NCBI RefSeq assembly: GCF_001280595.1
Contig: NZ_LITU01000082.1
Span: 106,337 to 170,336, forward strand
Origin: Paenibacillus xylanivorans
GTDB lineage: Bacteria > Bacillota > Bacilli > Paenibacillales > Paenibacillaceae
Reading direction: 5' to 3'
DNA: 64,000 nucleotides
A program made the position numbers and the translations under genes. The notes under the pieces were generated by a model, which searched no databases, had not been told where the DNA came from, and saw only the letters and a program-made list of their open reading frames with translations. This document shows positions 26,126 through 35,537 of the stretch, piece after piece (position 1 is the first letter of the stretch; each line of letters opens with the position of its first letter).

Positions 26126-26985
26126 AACAATTTCTCCCGCAGCTTAGTACTTACGTAATCAATGATCAGAACAATGACAAGGGTAAACAGAATGATCACA
26201 CTCGTTTTGTCATATTCCAGGAATCCAAGAGTTGCTTCATAATACAGTCCGATACCCCCTGCACCGACTAATCCGAGAATCGCAGCGGCACGCACATTAA
26301 TCTCAAAGGCATACAACACATAGGAAGTAAACTGGGCAGCCAGTTGTGGCACCACGCCATAAATAATCAGCTGAATCCGGTTCATGCCGACAGCGGTCAT
26401 CGCTTCAAGCGGTCCCTGATCAATCGTTTCCAGCGTTTCGTAAGTCAGCTTGGCAATCAGTCCCACCGAGAAGACAGCAAGTGCCAAGATACCAGGAATC
26501 GGTCCCAGTCCAAACACAGCAACGAACAGTGCCGCCAGCAACAGATCTGGCACGGTACGAATCAGGTTCAGTACAAAGCGGGCCGGATAGTAGATCCAGC
26601 GGCTGGGCATCAAGTTGCCTGCACAGATGATGGAGACCGGAATCGCGATGATCGCACCAATCGTTGTACCAATCAGAGCCATTCGAATAGTCTCCAGCAT
26701 GCCCTGAACGATATTATCAAAGTATGTCCAGCGCGGAGGAAACATCTCCTTCAGCAGATCCAGCATGTTCGGGAAACCTTCAATCAGTTCGCTGAAGCTG
26801 GCATCAGTCTGTTTGGCACTTGCCCACAAAAGCAGCAGAATGATGACCAACGTGAGCAGATGTTTGGTGCGCCCAGGTGGTTTGGGACGGTGGATAGTCG
26901 AACCTGAGCCTGTGCCAGGACGCTTGCCCTTCCCTGATTCGTTCTGCAATGATCCATCTATCGATACGTTTACGGGTTGCTTCAT
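26122..26985 (-). CDS. phnE: Phosphonate/phosphite-type ABC transporter permease (first PhnE)
   Basis: 287 residues; a 40-residue charged cytoplasmic N-terminus precedes the first helix. Core and docking loop match the second PhnE (GPLEAMTAVGMNRIQLIIYG, then NVRAAAILGLVGAGGIGLYY). It overlaps phnC upstream and the second phnE downstream by 4 nt each, so all three are translationally coupled. Confidence 0.9.
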   Translation of the reverse strand: MKQPVNVSIDGSLQNESGKGKRPGTGSGSTIHRPKPPGRTKHLLTLVIILLLLWASAKQTDASFSELIEGFPNMLDLLKEMFPPRWTYFDNIVQGMLETIRMALIGTTIGAIIAIPVSIICAGNLMPSRWIYYPARFVLNLIRTVPDLLLAALFVAVFGLGPIPGILALAVFSVGLIAKLTYETLETIDQGPLEAMTAVGMNRIQLIIYGVVPQLAAQFTSYVLYAFEINVRAAAILGLVGAGGIGLYYEATLGFLEYDKTSVIILFTLVIVLIIDYVSTKLREKLL

Positions 26986-27782
26986 ACCAGAACTTCTCCC
27001 CGCTGTTCCTGTACAGCCTGTTTATCCAGCAGCTCGTCTGCCAGAATAGGTCTGCCATAAATTTCTGCAAAACGCTCATCCGTTGCTTCGGATACCGGAC
27101 CATCAAACACCACTTCGCCCGCACGCAATCCCACAATACGGGTAGCATACTCTCTGGCCAGGTCAATAAAGTGAAGGTTAACGATGGTTGTAATGCCGAG
27201 ATCCTGATTAATGCGTTTCAGATCATCCATAACCTGTTTCGTTGTCAGCGGATCGAGTGAAGCGACAGGCTCGTCTGCCAGAATGATTTTGGCTTCCTGT
27301 GCTAGTACGCGAGCTATGGCTACCCGTTGCTGTTGACCACCGGACAATTGATCCGCACGGGAATAGGCTTTCTCGGCAATATTCACCCGCTCCAGTGCTC
27401 CAAATGCAAGTTCGGTATCCTCTTTTGGAAAACGACCCAAAATGGTACGCATTGTGGAATGATATCCCACACGTCCAGCAAGCACGTTGCGAAGCACACT
27501 GGAACGTTTTACGAGATTGAAGCTCTGGAAGATCATGCCGATATCCCGACGAATCATGCGAAGTGACTTGCCATGGGCTTTCGTAATCGACTTGCCATTA
27601 ATCAAAATCTCCCCTTCACTGATATCATGAAGTCGGTTAATGGAACGCAGAAGCGTCGATTTCCCCGCACCAGACAAACCTACTACGGCAATAAACTCTC
27701 CCTGTTTAAATTTCAGATTAATATTATTCAGGCCCTTGGTGCCGTTAGCGTATGTTTTCGTTACATTGTGAAGCTCAATCAT
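26982..27782 (-). CDS. phnC: Phosphonate/phosphite-type ABC transporter ATP-binding protein
   Basis: 266 residues: Walker A GLSGAGKST (about 36-44), signature LSGGQQQRVAIARV, Walker B IILADEPVASLDP, and the PhnC-type ending in which VVFDGPVSEATDERFAEIYG precedes the tail. Energises import through the two PhnE subunits. It lies 173 nt downstream of phnD with a hairpin in the gap. Confidence 0.92.
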   Translation of the reverse strand: MIELHNVTKTYANGTKGLNNINLKFKQGEFIAVVGLSGAGKSTLLRSINRLHDISEGEILINGKSITKAHGKSLRMIRRDIGMIFQSFNLVKRSSVLRNVLAGRVGYHSTMRTILGRFPKEDTELAFGALERVNIAEKAYSRADQLSGGQQQRVAIARVLAQEAKIILADEPVASLDPLTTKQVMDDLKRINQDLGITTIVNLHFIDLAREYATRIVGLRAGEVVFDGPVSEATDERFAEIYGRPILADELLDKQAVQEQRGEVLV

Positions 27783-27841
27783 GGCAGTAATCCTTCTTTC
27801 ATTAATATGGTATTTCGCAGGGTCACGCTGTAATGGGACAA

Positions 27842-27872
27842 GCCAGCGCAGCGTATGTCACGCTGAACTGGC
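27842..27872 (-). promoter_or_regulatory. Stem-loop between phnD and phnC
   Basis: GCCAGCGCAGCGT (27842-27854) pairs with ACGCTGAACTGGC (27860-27872) at 11 of 13 positions around a 5-nt loop. Position after a binding-protein gene and absence of a U tract suggest mRNA stabilisation or partial termination. Confidence 0.55.
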
Positions 27873-27955
27873 CTGCCCGCTAATACGATGAAGTTATCCA
27901 ATGAAAAGATAAGCAATGCAATACGATCATTAACTATCTTTCTTTTAACAGAAAA

Positions 27956-28939
27956 CTACTCGGTTTTTACTTTTTCGTTGTATTGACGAACGATATCAAA
28001 CTTACTGTCATCAGACTCTACATAACCTTCGTGTGTGTAGATTTCTTTGATGATTTCGTGACCTTGTGGATCTTTACCGATGTCGATGAACGCTTGTTTG
28101 ATCTTCGCTGTCCAATCTGCATTCATGTCTGTACGTACTGTGATGGTATCGTTAGGAATCGGCTCAGTGAACGCCAGTACACGTGTATCTTCAAATACAG
28201 TCGGATAGTCTTTCGCTACAGTGTTACGAGCATCCTGGAAAATCGCTGCGGCATCAACGTCGCCGTTCAGCACTGCCAGCACGCCTTGGTCATGGCCTTT
28301 AACCGTGATTGCCTGTACATCTTTCAAAGGGTCAATGCCTCTGTCCAACAACAGGGCTGCCGGCCATACATAACCTGCAGAAGAAGTTACGTTTTGGTAG
28401 GCGATTTTTTTGCCTTTCAGATCCTCAACGGATTGGATCGGTGAATCTTTCTTCACAATAATCATGGATTTATACGAATCTGCCAGTTGCTCGGTAGGAG
28501 CGCCAGTCTCATCATTTACACCAAAACGTTGTGCCTGAAGAATAACTTCAGCTGCGCCTTTTTCTTTGGCAAGTACATAAGCCGTCGGAGGCAGGAAACC
28601 TACGTCCACTTTATTGGAAGCCATTGCTTCAATAATTGTGTTGTAGTCTGTGGATACGCTAACCTTCACCGGGATACCCAATTTGTCACCCAGCAGCTTC
28701 TCAAGCGGTTTTGCTTTGGCTTCGAGAGTATCTGCATTTTGTGATGGAACGAATTGTACAGTCAGCTCAGTCGGCACATAACCTTCAGCGGCTTTTTCTG
28801 TCTCTGCCGTGTCAGTACCGGAAGCATTTGAACTCGTATCTGCCCCGTTAGCCGAACCTGTTGTACTACTGTTAGACCCACAAGCACTTAGAAACAGAAC
28901 CAAAATCAACAATGGTAAAAATAAAGCAGACTTCTTCAA
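27956..28939 (-). CDS. phnD: Phosphonate/phosphite-type ABC transporter substrate-binding lipoprotein
   Basis: 327 residues from TTG 28939, chosen because GGAGGG lies 7 nt upstream and the frame begins directly with a lipoprotein signal (MKKSALFLPLLILVLFLSAC). A Ser/Thr/Ala linker is followed by a PhnD-family fold: LTVQFVPSQNADTLEAKAKP, KVDVGFLPPTAYVLA, GKKIAYQNVTSSAGYVWPA and NGDVDAAAIFQDARN. PhnD relatives bind phosphonates, phosphite or related phosphorus compounds; specificity is not predictable here. First gene of phnD-C-E-E, divergent from a nucleotidase gene. Confidence 0.9.
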   Translation of the reverse strand: MKKSALFLPLLILVLFLSACGSNSSTTGSANGADTSSNASGTDTAETEKAAEGYVPTELTVQFVPSQNADTLEAKAKPLEKLLGDKLGIPVKVSVSTDYNTIIEAMASNKVDVGFLPPTAYVLAKEKGAAEVILQAQRFGVNDETGAPTEQLADSYKSMIIVKKDSPIQSVEDLKGKKIAYQNVTSSAGYVWPAALLLDRGIDPLKDVQAITVKGHDQGVLAVLNGDVDAAAIFQDARNTVAKDYPTVFEDTRVLAFTEPIPNDTITVRTDMNADWTAKIKQAFIDIGKDPQGHEIIKEIYTHEGYVESDDSKFDIVRQYNEKVKTE

Positions 28940-29180
28940 GCGAACACCCTCCAAAGAGTTTCTATTTTTCATTACTTGTCTACTATAGTCTTCGAATATT
29001 TGCGCGATGTGAAACGAAATTTGGAGTTTTGTAAAGTTTCCTGTCAGGCTGTCAGAGTGGCTTTGATCTGTTAGAATAGCCTCATTACAGTTGATGATAC
29101 TAGTAGAATCGGTGAATTCCTTTGTACTCCGCCTGTAATTTACTATGTTTAAACTTATATAGTTAGAGGAGATTGTAAAA

Positions 29181-30932
29181 ATGACATCCATAACAACTAC
29201 GTCAAGCTTCGACATCATGGTAACCAGTGACCTTCATGGGGCCATTCGTCCCATACATTACAATACCAATGCCTATCGTCCAGCCGGACTTGCTTTGCTC
29301 GCTTCGCTGATCCGGCGTGAACGAGAACGTTCACCTGAACTGCTGCTTGTGGATAACGGTGATCTGTTGCAGGGTTCTCCTTTGGCCTCGTATGCTGCGT
29401 CCTTTGTTTCAGATCATGAAGTGCATCCCTTCATTAATGTTCTGAATGAACTGTGCTATGATGCTGCCGTGATGGGCAACCATGAATTCAACTACGGACT
29501 GGATTTGCTGCGTAAAGCAGTTGAAGACTCCCATTTCCCTTGGCTATCCGCCAATATTGTTGTGGAACATCATAAGGAAGATTATGAAAAGTTGCTCGAT
29601 AATCACAACGCCGACGATCAGTCGTCGTACAAAACTTATCAGGATGACACGATCGTAACCCATTCATATGGAGGGAATTCTGAAAAAGAAACACGGCCCG
29701 TTGCACCCTCAGGTGCAGGCATACCCGCCTTCGGTCCTCCGTATCTGATCAAAACCTTGTCTTCAGGCGTCAAAATCGCTTTGCTGGGTGCAACGACACA
29801 CTATATCCCAAACTGGGAGCATCCGAAGAATATAGAAGGATTACATTTCCTTGATGCTTTGGAGACCATTCGCGCATGGGTTGGCTATATTCGTGAACAT
29901 GAACAACCAGATGTGCTCGTGGTCAGTTATCATGGTGGTTTTGAGAGTGATCTGGAGACAGGTGAACCTGCCGAGCGGTTAACCGGGGAGAATCAGGCGT
30001 ACGCCATCTGCCGTGACATTGATGGGATTGACGTTCTTCTTACCGGACATCAACACCGTCAGCTTACCGCTGAAATACATGGTGTGACCGTGGTTCAGCC
30101 TGGATTTAGTGGAAACGGTGTGGGTCATGTATCCGTTGAGTTGGACCGGTTATCGAATGGGAAGTGGCAGATTGCAGGAAAACAGGCTCGCTTGTTGCTT
30201 TTGGACGAAAATAGTGATGTACAGCCCGATGGGGCTGTTATGAGACTGACGGACGAGTTGGAAGAAAAAGCACAGGCATGGCTGGACCAGCCGATTGGCG
30301 AGGTGGCCGGAGACTTGTCCATCACCGATCCTGCCGCATTGCGGCTTGCGGCGCATCCCTTCATTGCTTTTGTACATCAGGTGCAGATGGAAGCAACAGG
30401 TGCTCAAATCTCCAATACGGCATTGCTCAGTGAAGAAGCTCGCGGTTTCGGTTCCCTCATTACTGTTCGGGATGTCTTGTCCAATTTTATCTATCCCAAC
30501 ACACTGACGGTGCTGGAGCTTCGTGGTCAGGACATTCGGGATGCATTAGAGCAAACGGCGCGTTACTTTGAAGTGGAGGCTTCGGGCGAAGTTATCGTCA
30601 ATCCCGCTTACATGCAGCCGAAACCACAACATTATAATTACGACATGTGGGCAGGCATTGAATATGAGCTGGATATCTCCAAGCCTGTGGGAAGTCGTGT
30701 GGTGAAGCTGGAACGTGAGGGCATACCTGTTGCAATGGACGCGACGTATTCTGTAGTGATGAACAGTTATCGCGCAGCAGGTGGCGGTGATTATGCGATG
30801 TATCCAGGCAAAAAGGTACTTCACGAAGGCGCCACCGATATGGCGGCACTGGTGGAGGATTATATTCGCAGGCATCAACCACTGACCGTGGAGCAGGCGA
30901 ATAACTGGCGGGTTGTTGGATCGTGTGAGTAA
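29181..30932 (+). CDS. Metallophosphoesterase / 5'-nucleotidase family protein, cytoplasmic
   Basis: 583 residues. N-terminal calcineurin-like metallophosphatase domain with SDLHGAI, VDNGDLLQGSPLA, GNHEFNYG, VSYHGGFE and GHQHRQL (two-metal ligands), and a C-terminal 5'-nucleotidase domain from about 390 on (FGSLITVRDVLSNFIYPNTL, then NSYRAAGGGDYAMYPG). It likely releases phosphate from nucleotides or 2',3'-cyclic nucleotides. Most relatives are exported; this one has no signal peptide, so it should act in the cytoplasm. GAGGAG precedes the ATG. Divergent from phnD, pointing to phosphorus metabolism. Confidence 0.88.
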   Translation: MTSITTTSSFDIMVTSDLHGAIRPIHYNTNAYRPAGLALLASLIRRERERSPELLLVDNGDLLQGSPLASYAASFVSDHEVHPFINVLNELCYDAAVMGNHEFNYGLDLLRKAVEDSHFPWLSANIVVEHHKEDYEKLLDNHNADDQSSYKTYQDDTIVTHSYGGNSEKETRPVAPSGAGIPAFGPPYLIKTLSSGVKIALLGATTHYIPNWEHPKNIEGLHFLDALETIRAWVGYIREHEQPDVLVVSYHGGFESDLETGEPAERLTGENQAYAICRDIDGIDVLLTGHQHRQLTAEIHGVTVVQPGFSGNGVGHVSVELDRLSNGKWQIAGKQARLLLLDENSDVQPDGAVMRLTDELEEKAQAWLDQPIGEVAGDLSITDPAALRLAAHPFIAFVHQVQMEATGAQISNTALLSEEARGFGSLITVRDVLSNFIYPNTLTVLELRGQDIRDALEQTARYFEVEASGEVIVNPAYMQPKPQHYNYDMWAGIEYELDISKPVGSRVVKLEREGIPVAMDATYSVVMNSYRAAGGGDYAMYPGKKVLHEGATDMAALVEDYIRRHQPLTVEQANNWRVVGSCE

Positions 30933-30989
30933 TTACTGTAATTGAAAGAAGTAAAATCATTACCCTAAGTCGTACTACTTCAGAAATGC

Positions 30990-31024
30990 AAAGAGCAGAA
31001 CCTGCATCACAGGTTCTGCTCTTT
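30990..31024. terminator. Bidirectional terminator
   Basis: AAAGAGCAGAACCTG (30990-31004) is perfectly complementary to 31010-31024 around a 5-nt loop, giving A/T tracts on both sides. It serves the convergent nucleotidase and oxidoreductase genes. Confidence 0.9.
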
Positions 31025-31027
31025 CTA

Positions 31028-32038
31028 CTATAATGAAACCAATGCCCCACGCTCATCCGCCGAGCGCATCTCGGCTTCAATTAACTCAAGCGTGCCCGTT
31101 GCGCTCTCCGGTGTACATACAGATACAGGCGTACCTGCTTGAACAGATTGGATAAAATATTTGAGTTGGTGATAATATCCCGAGTCGGGTGACAGTTCAG
31201 CGACGAAGCCGGGAGCATTATTCGGATTTACTTTTAGCTCACCATTCTCAAAGACTAGATTGCCCTTCTCCAAATTAACGCGATACGTCATCGAGAAACC
31301 GTAATCTCCTTGCAGCGTCCAGTCTGCCTGAGCATTTAGCACTTTTCCATCAGGATACACATAATTGGTGGACACCGTATCATAGCCACTTCCCGGAATG
31401 ACGTTGCGAGCCAGCGTAGATACATGATCCGGTTTGCCAAACAGCCAGTGAATAATATCCGCATCATGGATGTGCATATCTAATATGCAGCCACCGCTTT
31501 TCTCCCCATCCAGGAACCACTCTTGAGGCAAACCTGAACCCCGGAAGAAATAACCTGCGTTTACCGCTCCGTAACGACCATCTTCTACAACAGATTTCAG
31601 GTAGCTATAGGCTGGCCAGAAGCGTAAACATTGACCAATCATCAGTGTTTTTCCGGTCGCTTTAGCGGTCTCTGCCATCTTCCAGCCTTCCGCCGAATGA
31701 CGCGCAACCGGCTTCTCGCACAGCACATGCATGCCTTTCTCCAGCAAGGAACACGTTAGTTCAGCATGTAATGGTGTCGGCAGCGTAATATCAATGATAT
31801 CCAGCTCCTCTTGCTCCAGCATTGCGTCGATGTTGTCGTACAAACGATAAGGTGTGAGATCATATACCTCTTGCTCTGTCGCCATATTGCCGGCTGCTTT
31901 ACCGTTCTTAAGTTCCTCTATTTTCAGATCGCAGATGGCTACCAATTCCACGGGCTCTCCTTCGGAAGCAAGGCGCACATAATTATCAAAATGCATACGT
32001 CCCATAAACCCAAAACCGATCAATCCCACTTTTAACAT
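31028..32038 (-). CDS. Gfo/Idh/MocA family oxidoreductase
   Basis: 336 residues from ATG 32038, with GGGAGGTAG 4 nt upstream. NAD(P)-binding Rossmann motif VGLIGFGFMGRMHFDNYV at the N-terminus, family motif CEKPVARHSAEGWKM (EKP about 98-100) and substrate-domain residues GGCILDMHIHDADIIHW with the catalytic-type His pair. It oxidises or reduces a sugar, inositol or similar polyol. Third gene after a CBM9-like and a sugar isomerase gene, both probably working on the same substrate. Confidence 0.9.
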   Translation of the reverse strand: MLKVGLIGFGFMGRMHFDNYVRLASEGEPVELVAICDLKIEELKNGKAAGNMATEQEVYDLTPYRLYDNIDAMLEQEELDIIDITLPTPLHAELTCSLLEKGMHVLCEKPVARHSAEGWKMAETAKATGKTLMIGQCLRFWPAYSYLKSVVEDGRYGAVNAGYFFRGSGLPQEWFLDGEKSGGCILDMHIHDADIIHWLFGKPDHVSTLARNVIPGSGYDTVSTNYVYPDGKVLNAQADWTLQGDYGFSMTYRVNLEKGNLVFENGELKVNPNNAPGFVAELSPDSGYYHQLKYFIQSVQAGTPVSVCTPESATGTLELIEAEMRSADERGALVSL

Positions 32039-32091
32039 GTTTCTACCTCCCAAATAAAAGTTGTATTCGCATAAACAGTTAGCTGTATCTT

Positions 32092-32940
32092 CTATTCCTG
32101 AGAACGTCCAAGAATGGCATCCATCGCTTTGGATGTGTTGAATATGATCTGCTTCGAATGATGAGTGTATGGCGGAATCATCTCGGCCGTCACGTAGTTG
32201 TCGTAACCAATAGCTTGCAATGCCTCCATCACCGCCGGATAATTCACATCTCCAGCCAGCAGATCCACAAACCCGTGAAGTCCTCCCGCTTGACGGCGGT
32301 AATCCTTGAAATGAACCTTTTTGATCCGATGACCGAGAATGCGAACCCACTGCTCCGGGTAACCGTTCTGTACCACATTGCCCACATCAAAATACGAACC
32401 TATATAATTGGAGTTAAATGAATCAATAAAGGTACGCAGCTCTAGCGGCGACACCAGAAATTTGTTCCATACGTTCTCAATGCCAATCGATACGCCGGCA
32501 CGTTCCGCATACGGCAGCAGATGCGCAATGGCTTCTTGCGCCCGTTCATAGGCGACCTCATAATCCGTCACTTCACTGTCTGGAATAAAATCCACACCAA
32601 CTGCACCCGGAATGACCAGAATGGTATCCACACCAAATGCCGAGGCAAGCTCCAGCTGTTTTTTACACACATCCAGTGCTTTCGTGCGAATCTCCGGACG
32701 AGCGCTCGTCATCGGGTAATCCCAGTACAATCCGGTTGCAAGTCCCGCGATCTCAAGTCCGGCTTCTTCGAGGCGCCCCTGAATATCACGAACCTCCTGA
32801 TCCGTGGCAGACAGACTCAGCTCCCCTTCTCCATTAAGCGAAAGTTCAATTCCCTCAAAGCCAGCTTGCTTCGCCGTCTGAATACAATCCGCGATTGAGG
32901 CATCTCCCGGAAACGACCATATATTAATCCCTTTTTTCAT
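32092..32940 (-). CDS. Sugar phosphate isomerase/epimerase (xylose isomerase-like TIM barrel)
   Basis: 282 residues from ATG 32940, with GGAGGG 7 nt upstream. AP-endonuclease-2/IolE-type TIM barrel: INIWSFPGD, GFEGIELSLNGEG, VSIGIENVWNKFLVS, YIGSYFDVGNVVQ and KKVHFKDYRR supply the usual Glu, Asp and His metal ligands. Family members interconvert keto and aldo sugars or act on inositol derivatives. It lies 53 nt upstream of the oxidoreductase in the same operon. Confidence 0.88.
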   Translation of the reverse strand: MKKGINIWSFPGDASIADCIQTAKQAGFEGIELSLNGEGELSLSATDQEVRDIQGRLEEAGLEIAGLATGLYWDYPMTSARPEIRTKALDVCKKQLELASAFGVDTILVIPGAVGVDFIPDSEVTDYEVAYERAQEAIAHLLPYAERAGVSIGIENVWNKFLVSPLELRTFIDSFNSNYIGSYFDVGNVVQNGYPEQWVRILGHRIKKVHFKDYRRQAGGLHGFVDLLAGDVNYPAVMEALQAIGYDNYVTAEMIPPYTHHSKQIIFNTSKAMDAILGRSQE

Positions 32941-32990
32941 CCGAATACCCTCCTTCAAAATTTAAAAGCCTGTTCTTCAGCAGTGCATGA

Positions 32991-33632
32991 CTATCCCAAT
33001 CGAAAATGACCAAATCGGGCAGGCAAATGAAAGTTTACAGCGCCAGTAGGCTGCCATGCCTGATACTCCCGTTCTCCTTGCACATTCTCGTCAATTCGGT
33101 AAACGTTGACCCTCCAACATAACCCTTTGGTTAAGGGAAACTTAAAGTTACTAGCGGGAATGTGAATCAAATACACCCGATTGCCCTGGCAATCCACTTC
33201 TACAGCCGTTTGCAAACCTTCCATCTGCCAGGTTACATCAGCTTTCAATTCGGAACTGTCTCCGTTATTGTGGATGAGTGCATCAAACACCACATTGTGC
33301 GGACTGACCTCCAGCTCCATGTAGTTCCTGCCATCTCCCTGTTCATCAATGAACAGTTCAACCACATCCTGCTCATACAATGGCTGATCCCTTTCCGTGA
33401 AATCAGATAGGACGTGATCATCCTGGCATAGAAAGCGAATATGCAGGAATTCGGGGCTCCATCCAAAACGGACCTCCGTGGACTGAAGAGGTGGTCTGCC
33501 TGTTACCGTGTCCACCAGTTTCACTGGAACACACCGTTCCCAATCCGCAGCCGTGGGGAATCCACTCTGTGCAACTGAACTGAGTGGTTCGCAGCAATAA
33601 CTCGTGCTCCGTTCCATAGGGAGAGAGCGCAT
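32991..33632 (-). CDS. CBM9-like carbohydrate-binding domain protein, cytoplasmic
   Basis: 213 residues, a single CBM9-like beta-sandwich: TEVRFGWSPEFLHIRFLCQD, EQDVVELFIDEQGDGRNYMEL-type strand, then KGLCWRVNVYRIDENVQGER. Unlike CBM9 modules of xylanases it stands alone and has no signal peptide. AAGGAG precedes the ATG. First gene of the operon with the isomerase and the oxidoreductase. Such stand-alone proteins are common in glycan-utilisation operons; the function is not established. Confidence 0.82.
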   Translation of the reverse strand: MRSLPMERSTSYCCEPLSSVAQSGFPTAADWERCVPVKLVDTVTGRPPLQSTEVRFGWSPEFLHIRFLCQDDHVLSDFTERDQPLYEQDVVELFIDEQGDGRNYMELEVSPHNVVFDALIHNNGDSSELKADVTWQMEGLQTAVEVDCQGNRVYLIHIPASNFKFPLTKGLCWRVNVYRIDENVQGEREYQAWQPTGAVNFHLPARFGHFRLG

Positions 33633-33818
33633 CTTAATCCTCTCCTTTTTAGCTTAATCCGTGATGTTGTCTCTCTCGTAATAACATGTGATAATACATA
33701 TATTATAAATAACTTACGTGATCATTTATTTAGGAGATAAAGAGATTATTTGCACAATTCCGTTCAGTTTTAACTAGATATATTTTTGTCCAATCTCATT
33801 GAGAAAGGGATGGGGTTC

Positions 33819-34724
33819 ATGTCTCTCCAACAATCGGTATATCCTCTGCAACGAACCTCCACTTACAAGGAATGGTCTCCCAACGTGCATTATGCTCAGT
33901 TCCAGAGCCTCCCTCCCGGCAAGCTGGCCAAGCGGCGTCTGTATGATTTTGAACTTCTGTACGTCTCTCAAGGTGAAGCTGCAACTTATATGAACGATAA
34001 ACATCATATTTTGAAGGCAGGTCAGCTCATCATGCTACCTGCCGGGGTTTATCACCAGAATGAAGTGGTTTCCAGCCCGGAAGCACGTTTTATTGGCATT
34101 CATTTTGATTTCTTCAACGAATTGACCATTCAGACTGAGGCAGACATGGTTGTGAACGAAGAGACGGTTCAGCATCATAAATTCGCAGTGGAAGCGTGTG
34201 CAGAGGGCATGACGCCACTATCTTTCAACCCGGTGTATACCCCTTCTCCAGCTTCCGTGCAGCTTATGGAGCAATTGGTTCATGAATTTACCATGCGCCC
34301 ACCGGGATATGAACTAGTATGTAAAGCCTTGATGCTACAACTATTAACCCACCTGCTACGTTCATCCTGGCGAAGTTCGCCACGCCATGATTCGGTGCAC
34401 GGAGATAAACTGCTCGAACTTATGAAACGTATAGAGGTCGCCCCATCCGACCCCTGGACCAATTCGAGCATCGCCAAACAATTGAACCTGAGTGTGGATC
34501 ACATGGCCAAATTGTTCAAACAGATGGCGGGCATGCCGCCCAACGAATATATTCAATCCATCCGCCTGAGCGAGGCACGCAAGCTGCTACGGGAAACCGA
34601 TTTTTCCATTGAGGCTGTGGGTGTACAATGTGGTTACCCGGACATTCATTATTTCAGCCGCATGTTCCGCAAATATGAAGGCATTTCACCCCGGGAATAC
34701 CGGAAGTTGTCCAGAATGCTGTGA
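33819..34724 (+). CDS. AraC family transcriptional regulator
   Basis: 301 residues from ATG 33819 (AAAGGGA 8 nt upstream; an ATG 9 nt earlier is possible). N-terminal cupin sensor (YDFELLYVSQGEAATYM, LKAGQLIMLPAGVYHQNEVV) and two C-terminal helix-turn-helices (NSSIAKQLNLSVDHMAKLFK; SIEAVGVQCGYPDIHYFSRM). Transcribed divergently from the CBM9-isomerase-oxidoreductase operon across a 186-nt gap, and so most likely its activator. Confidence 0.92.
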   Translation: MSLQQSVYPLQRTSTYKEWSPNVHYAQFQSLPPGKLAKRRLYDFELLYVSQGEAATYMNDKHHILKAGQLIMLPAGVYHQNEVVSSPEARFIGIHFDFFNELTIQTEADMVVNEETVQHHKFAVEACAEGMTPLSFNPVYTPSPASVQLMEQLVHEFTMRPPGYELVCKALMLQLLTHLLRSSWRSSPRHDSVHGDKLLELMKRIEVAPSDPWTNSSIAKQLNLSVDHMAKLFKQMAGMPPNEYIQSIRLSEARKLLRETDFSIEAVGVQCGYPDIHYFSRMFRKYEGISPREYRKLSRML

Positions 34725-34727
34725 AAA

Positions 34728-34772
34728 AACGGTCATCTTTAGCCCGATAAGCGAAAGACGACCGTTTTTTTT
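34728..34772 (+). terminator. Terminator of the AraC gene
   Basis: AAACGGTC (with ATCTTT) pairs with AAAGACGACCGTTT, followed by a T tract of 8. The stem starts at the stop codon. Confidence 0.85.
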
Positions 34773-34813
34773 ATATCTTCTATCAATTATTTGATTCATT
34801 TTTTTATTGATTA

Positions 34814-35338
34814 TCATTCTGCACTAAAGCTTTTCGCCCATTCAGCGACCCTGCGACTACTTTCTTCTTCCGACAAATCCTCAATTCGAGTCAGAATGGA
34901 CCACCATACCCCAAAAGGATCTACTATACTTCCGAATCGATCACCCGAAGCAAAGTTTATAATCGACTCTCTTACTTTGGCTCCTCTTGATACTGCGTTC
35001 TCAATTACTTTATCAACATTAATGACGTAAATCCCCAAAGAATAACATGCATTTTCTTCATCTGGCGGCAGAGCCAACTGATATGCTGGATTCGCTGCTC
35101 CTAGCTGTAAAAAACCATTTCCAAAATCTAATTCCGCATGAACAATCATTCGATTTCCGTTTCCATCAGAATGTTCAGTAATGTCCTTTACCCTTGCATT
35201 GAAAACATTTTTATAGAACTTTATTGCTTCAGTAGGATCCTTCACTGTTATAAACGGGGTAATAGATGTAACGCCATTAGGAGTACCGTTCTTTGTATAA
35301 TCACCTGATATTGCAGTGTATTTTGTGTTTTCAGTCAT
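34814..35338 (-). CDS. VOC superfamily protein (glyoxalase/PhnB-like)
   Basis: 174 residues. VOC fold of the PhnB/DUF1428-like group: SITPFITVKDPTEAIKFYKN, MIVHAELDFGNGFLQLGA, and FASGDRFGSIVDPFGVWWSI with the terminal metal-site Glu replaced by Asp-Pro-Phe-Gly, usual for this subgroup. AAAGGTGGAG precedes the ATG. Function (isomerase, resistance or none) is not predictable. Downstream of and parallel to a WYL regulator with a terminator between them. Confidence 0.82.
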   Translation of the reverse strand: MTENTKYTAISGDYTKNGTPNGVTSITPFITVKDPTEAIKFYKNVFNARVKDITEHSDGNGNRMIVHAELDFGNGFLQLGAANPAYQLALPPDEENACYSLGIYVINVDKVIENAVSRGAKVRESIINFASGDRFGSIVDPFGVWWSILTRIEDLSEEESSRRVAEWAKSFSAE

Positions 35339-35504
35339 GTTTACTCCACCTTTAAATGATCTTAATATATTGATTCTATGCTTATAACTTCATTAGACAG
35401 CTGCAATCATTCCGAGTTCAGTTTCGTTTGCACTCCTTCTTTACAATTGATCAAGTGATACCCAATATCCATCTCGGTAATCCATGATTGTCATCATTAT
35501 AAAA

Positions 35505-35537
35505 TAACTACACTGACATCTACTGTCAGTGTAGTTA
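35505..35537 (-). terminator. Terminator of the WYL regulator gene
   Basis: TAACTACACTGACA (35505-35518) pairs perfectly with 35524-35537 around TCTAC, immediately after the stop codon; the minus strand continues TTTTATAAT. Confidence 0.8.

Noticed and set aside
29130..29170. Possible PhoP box (TTTACT-N5-TAAACT) before the nucleotidase gene
   Set aside because: Only two poor half-matches to the TTHACA repeat; too weak to claim phosphate-starvation control.
31028..32350. Longer N-terminus for the oxidoreductase (440 codons)
   Set aside because: The extra codons overlap the upstream isomerase gene; the ATG at 32038 has a strong ribosome site and starts exactly at the Rossmann motif.
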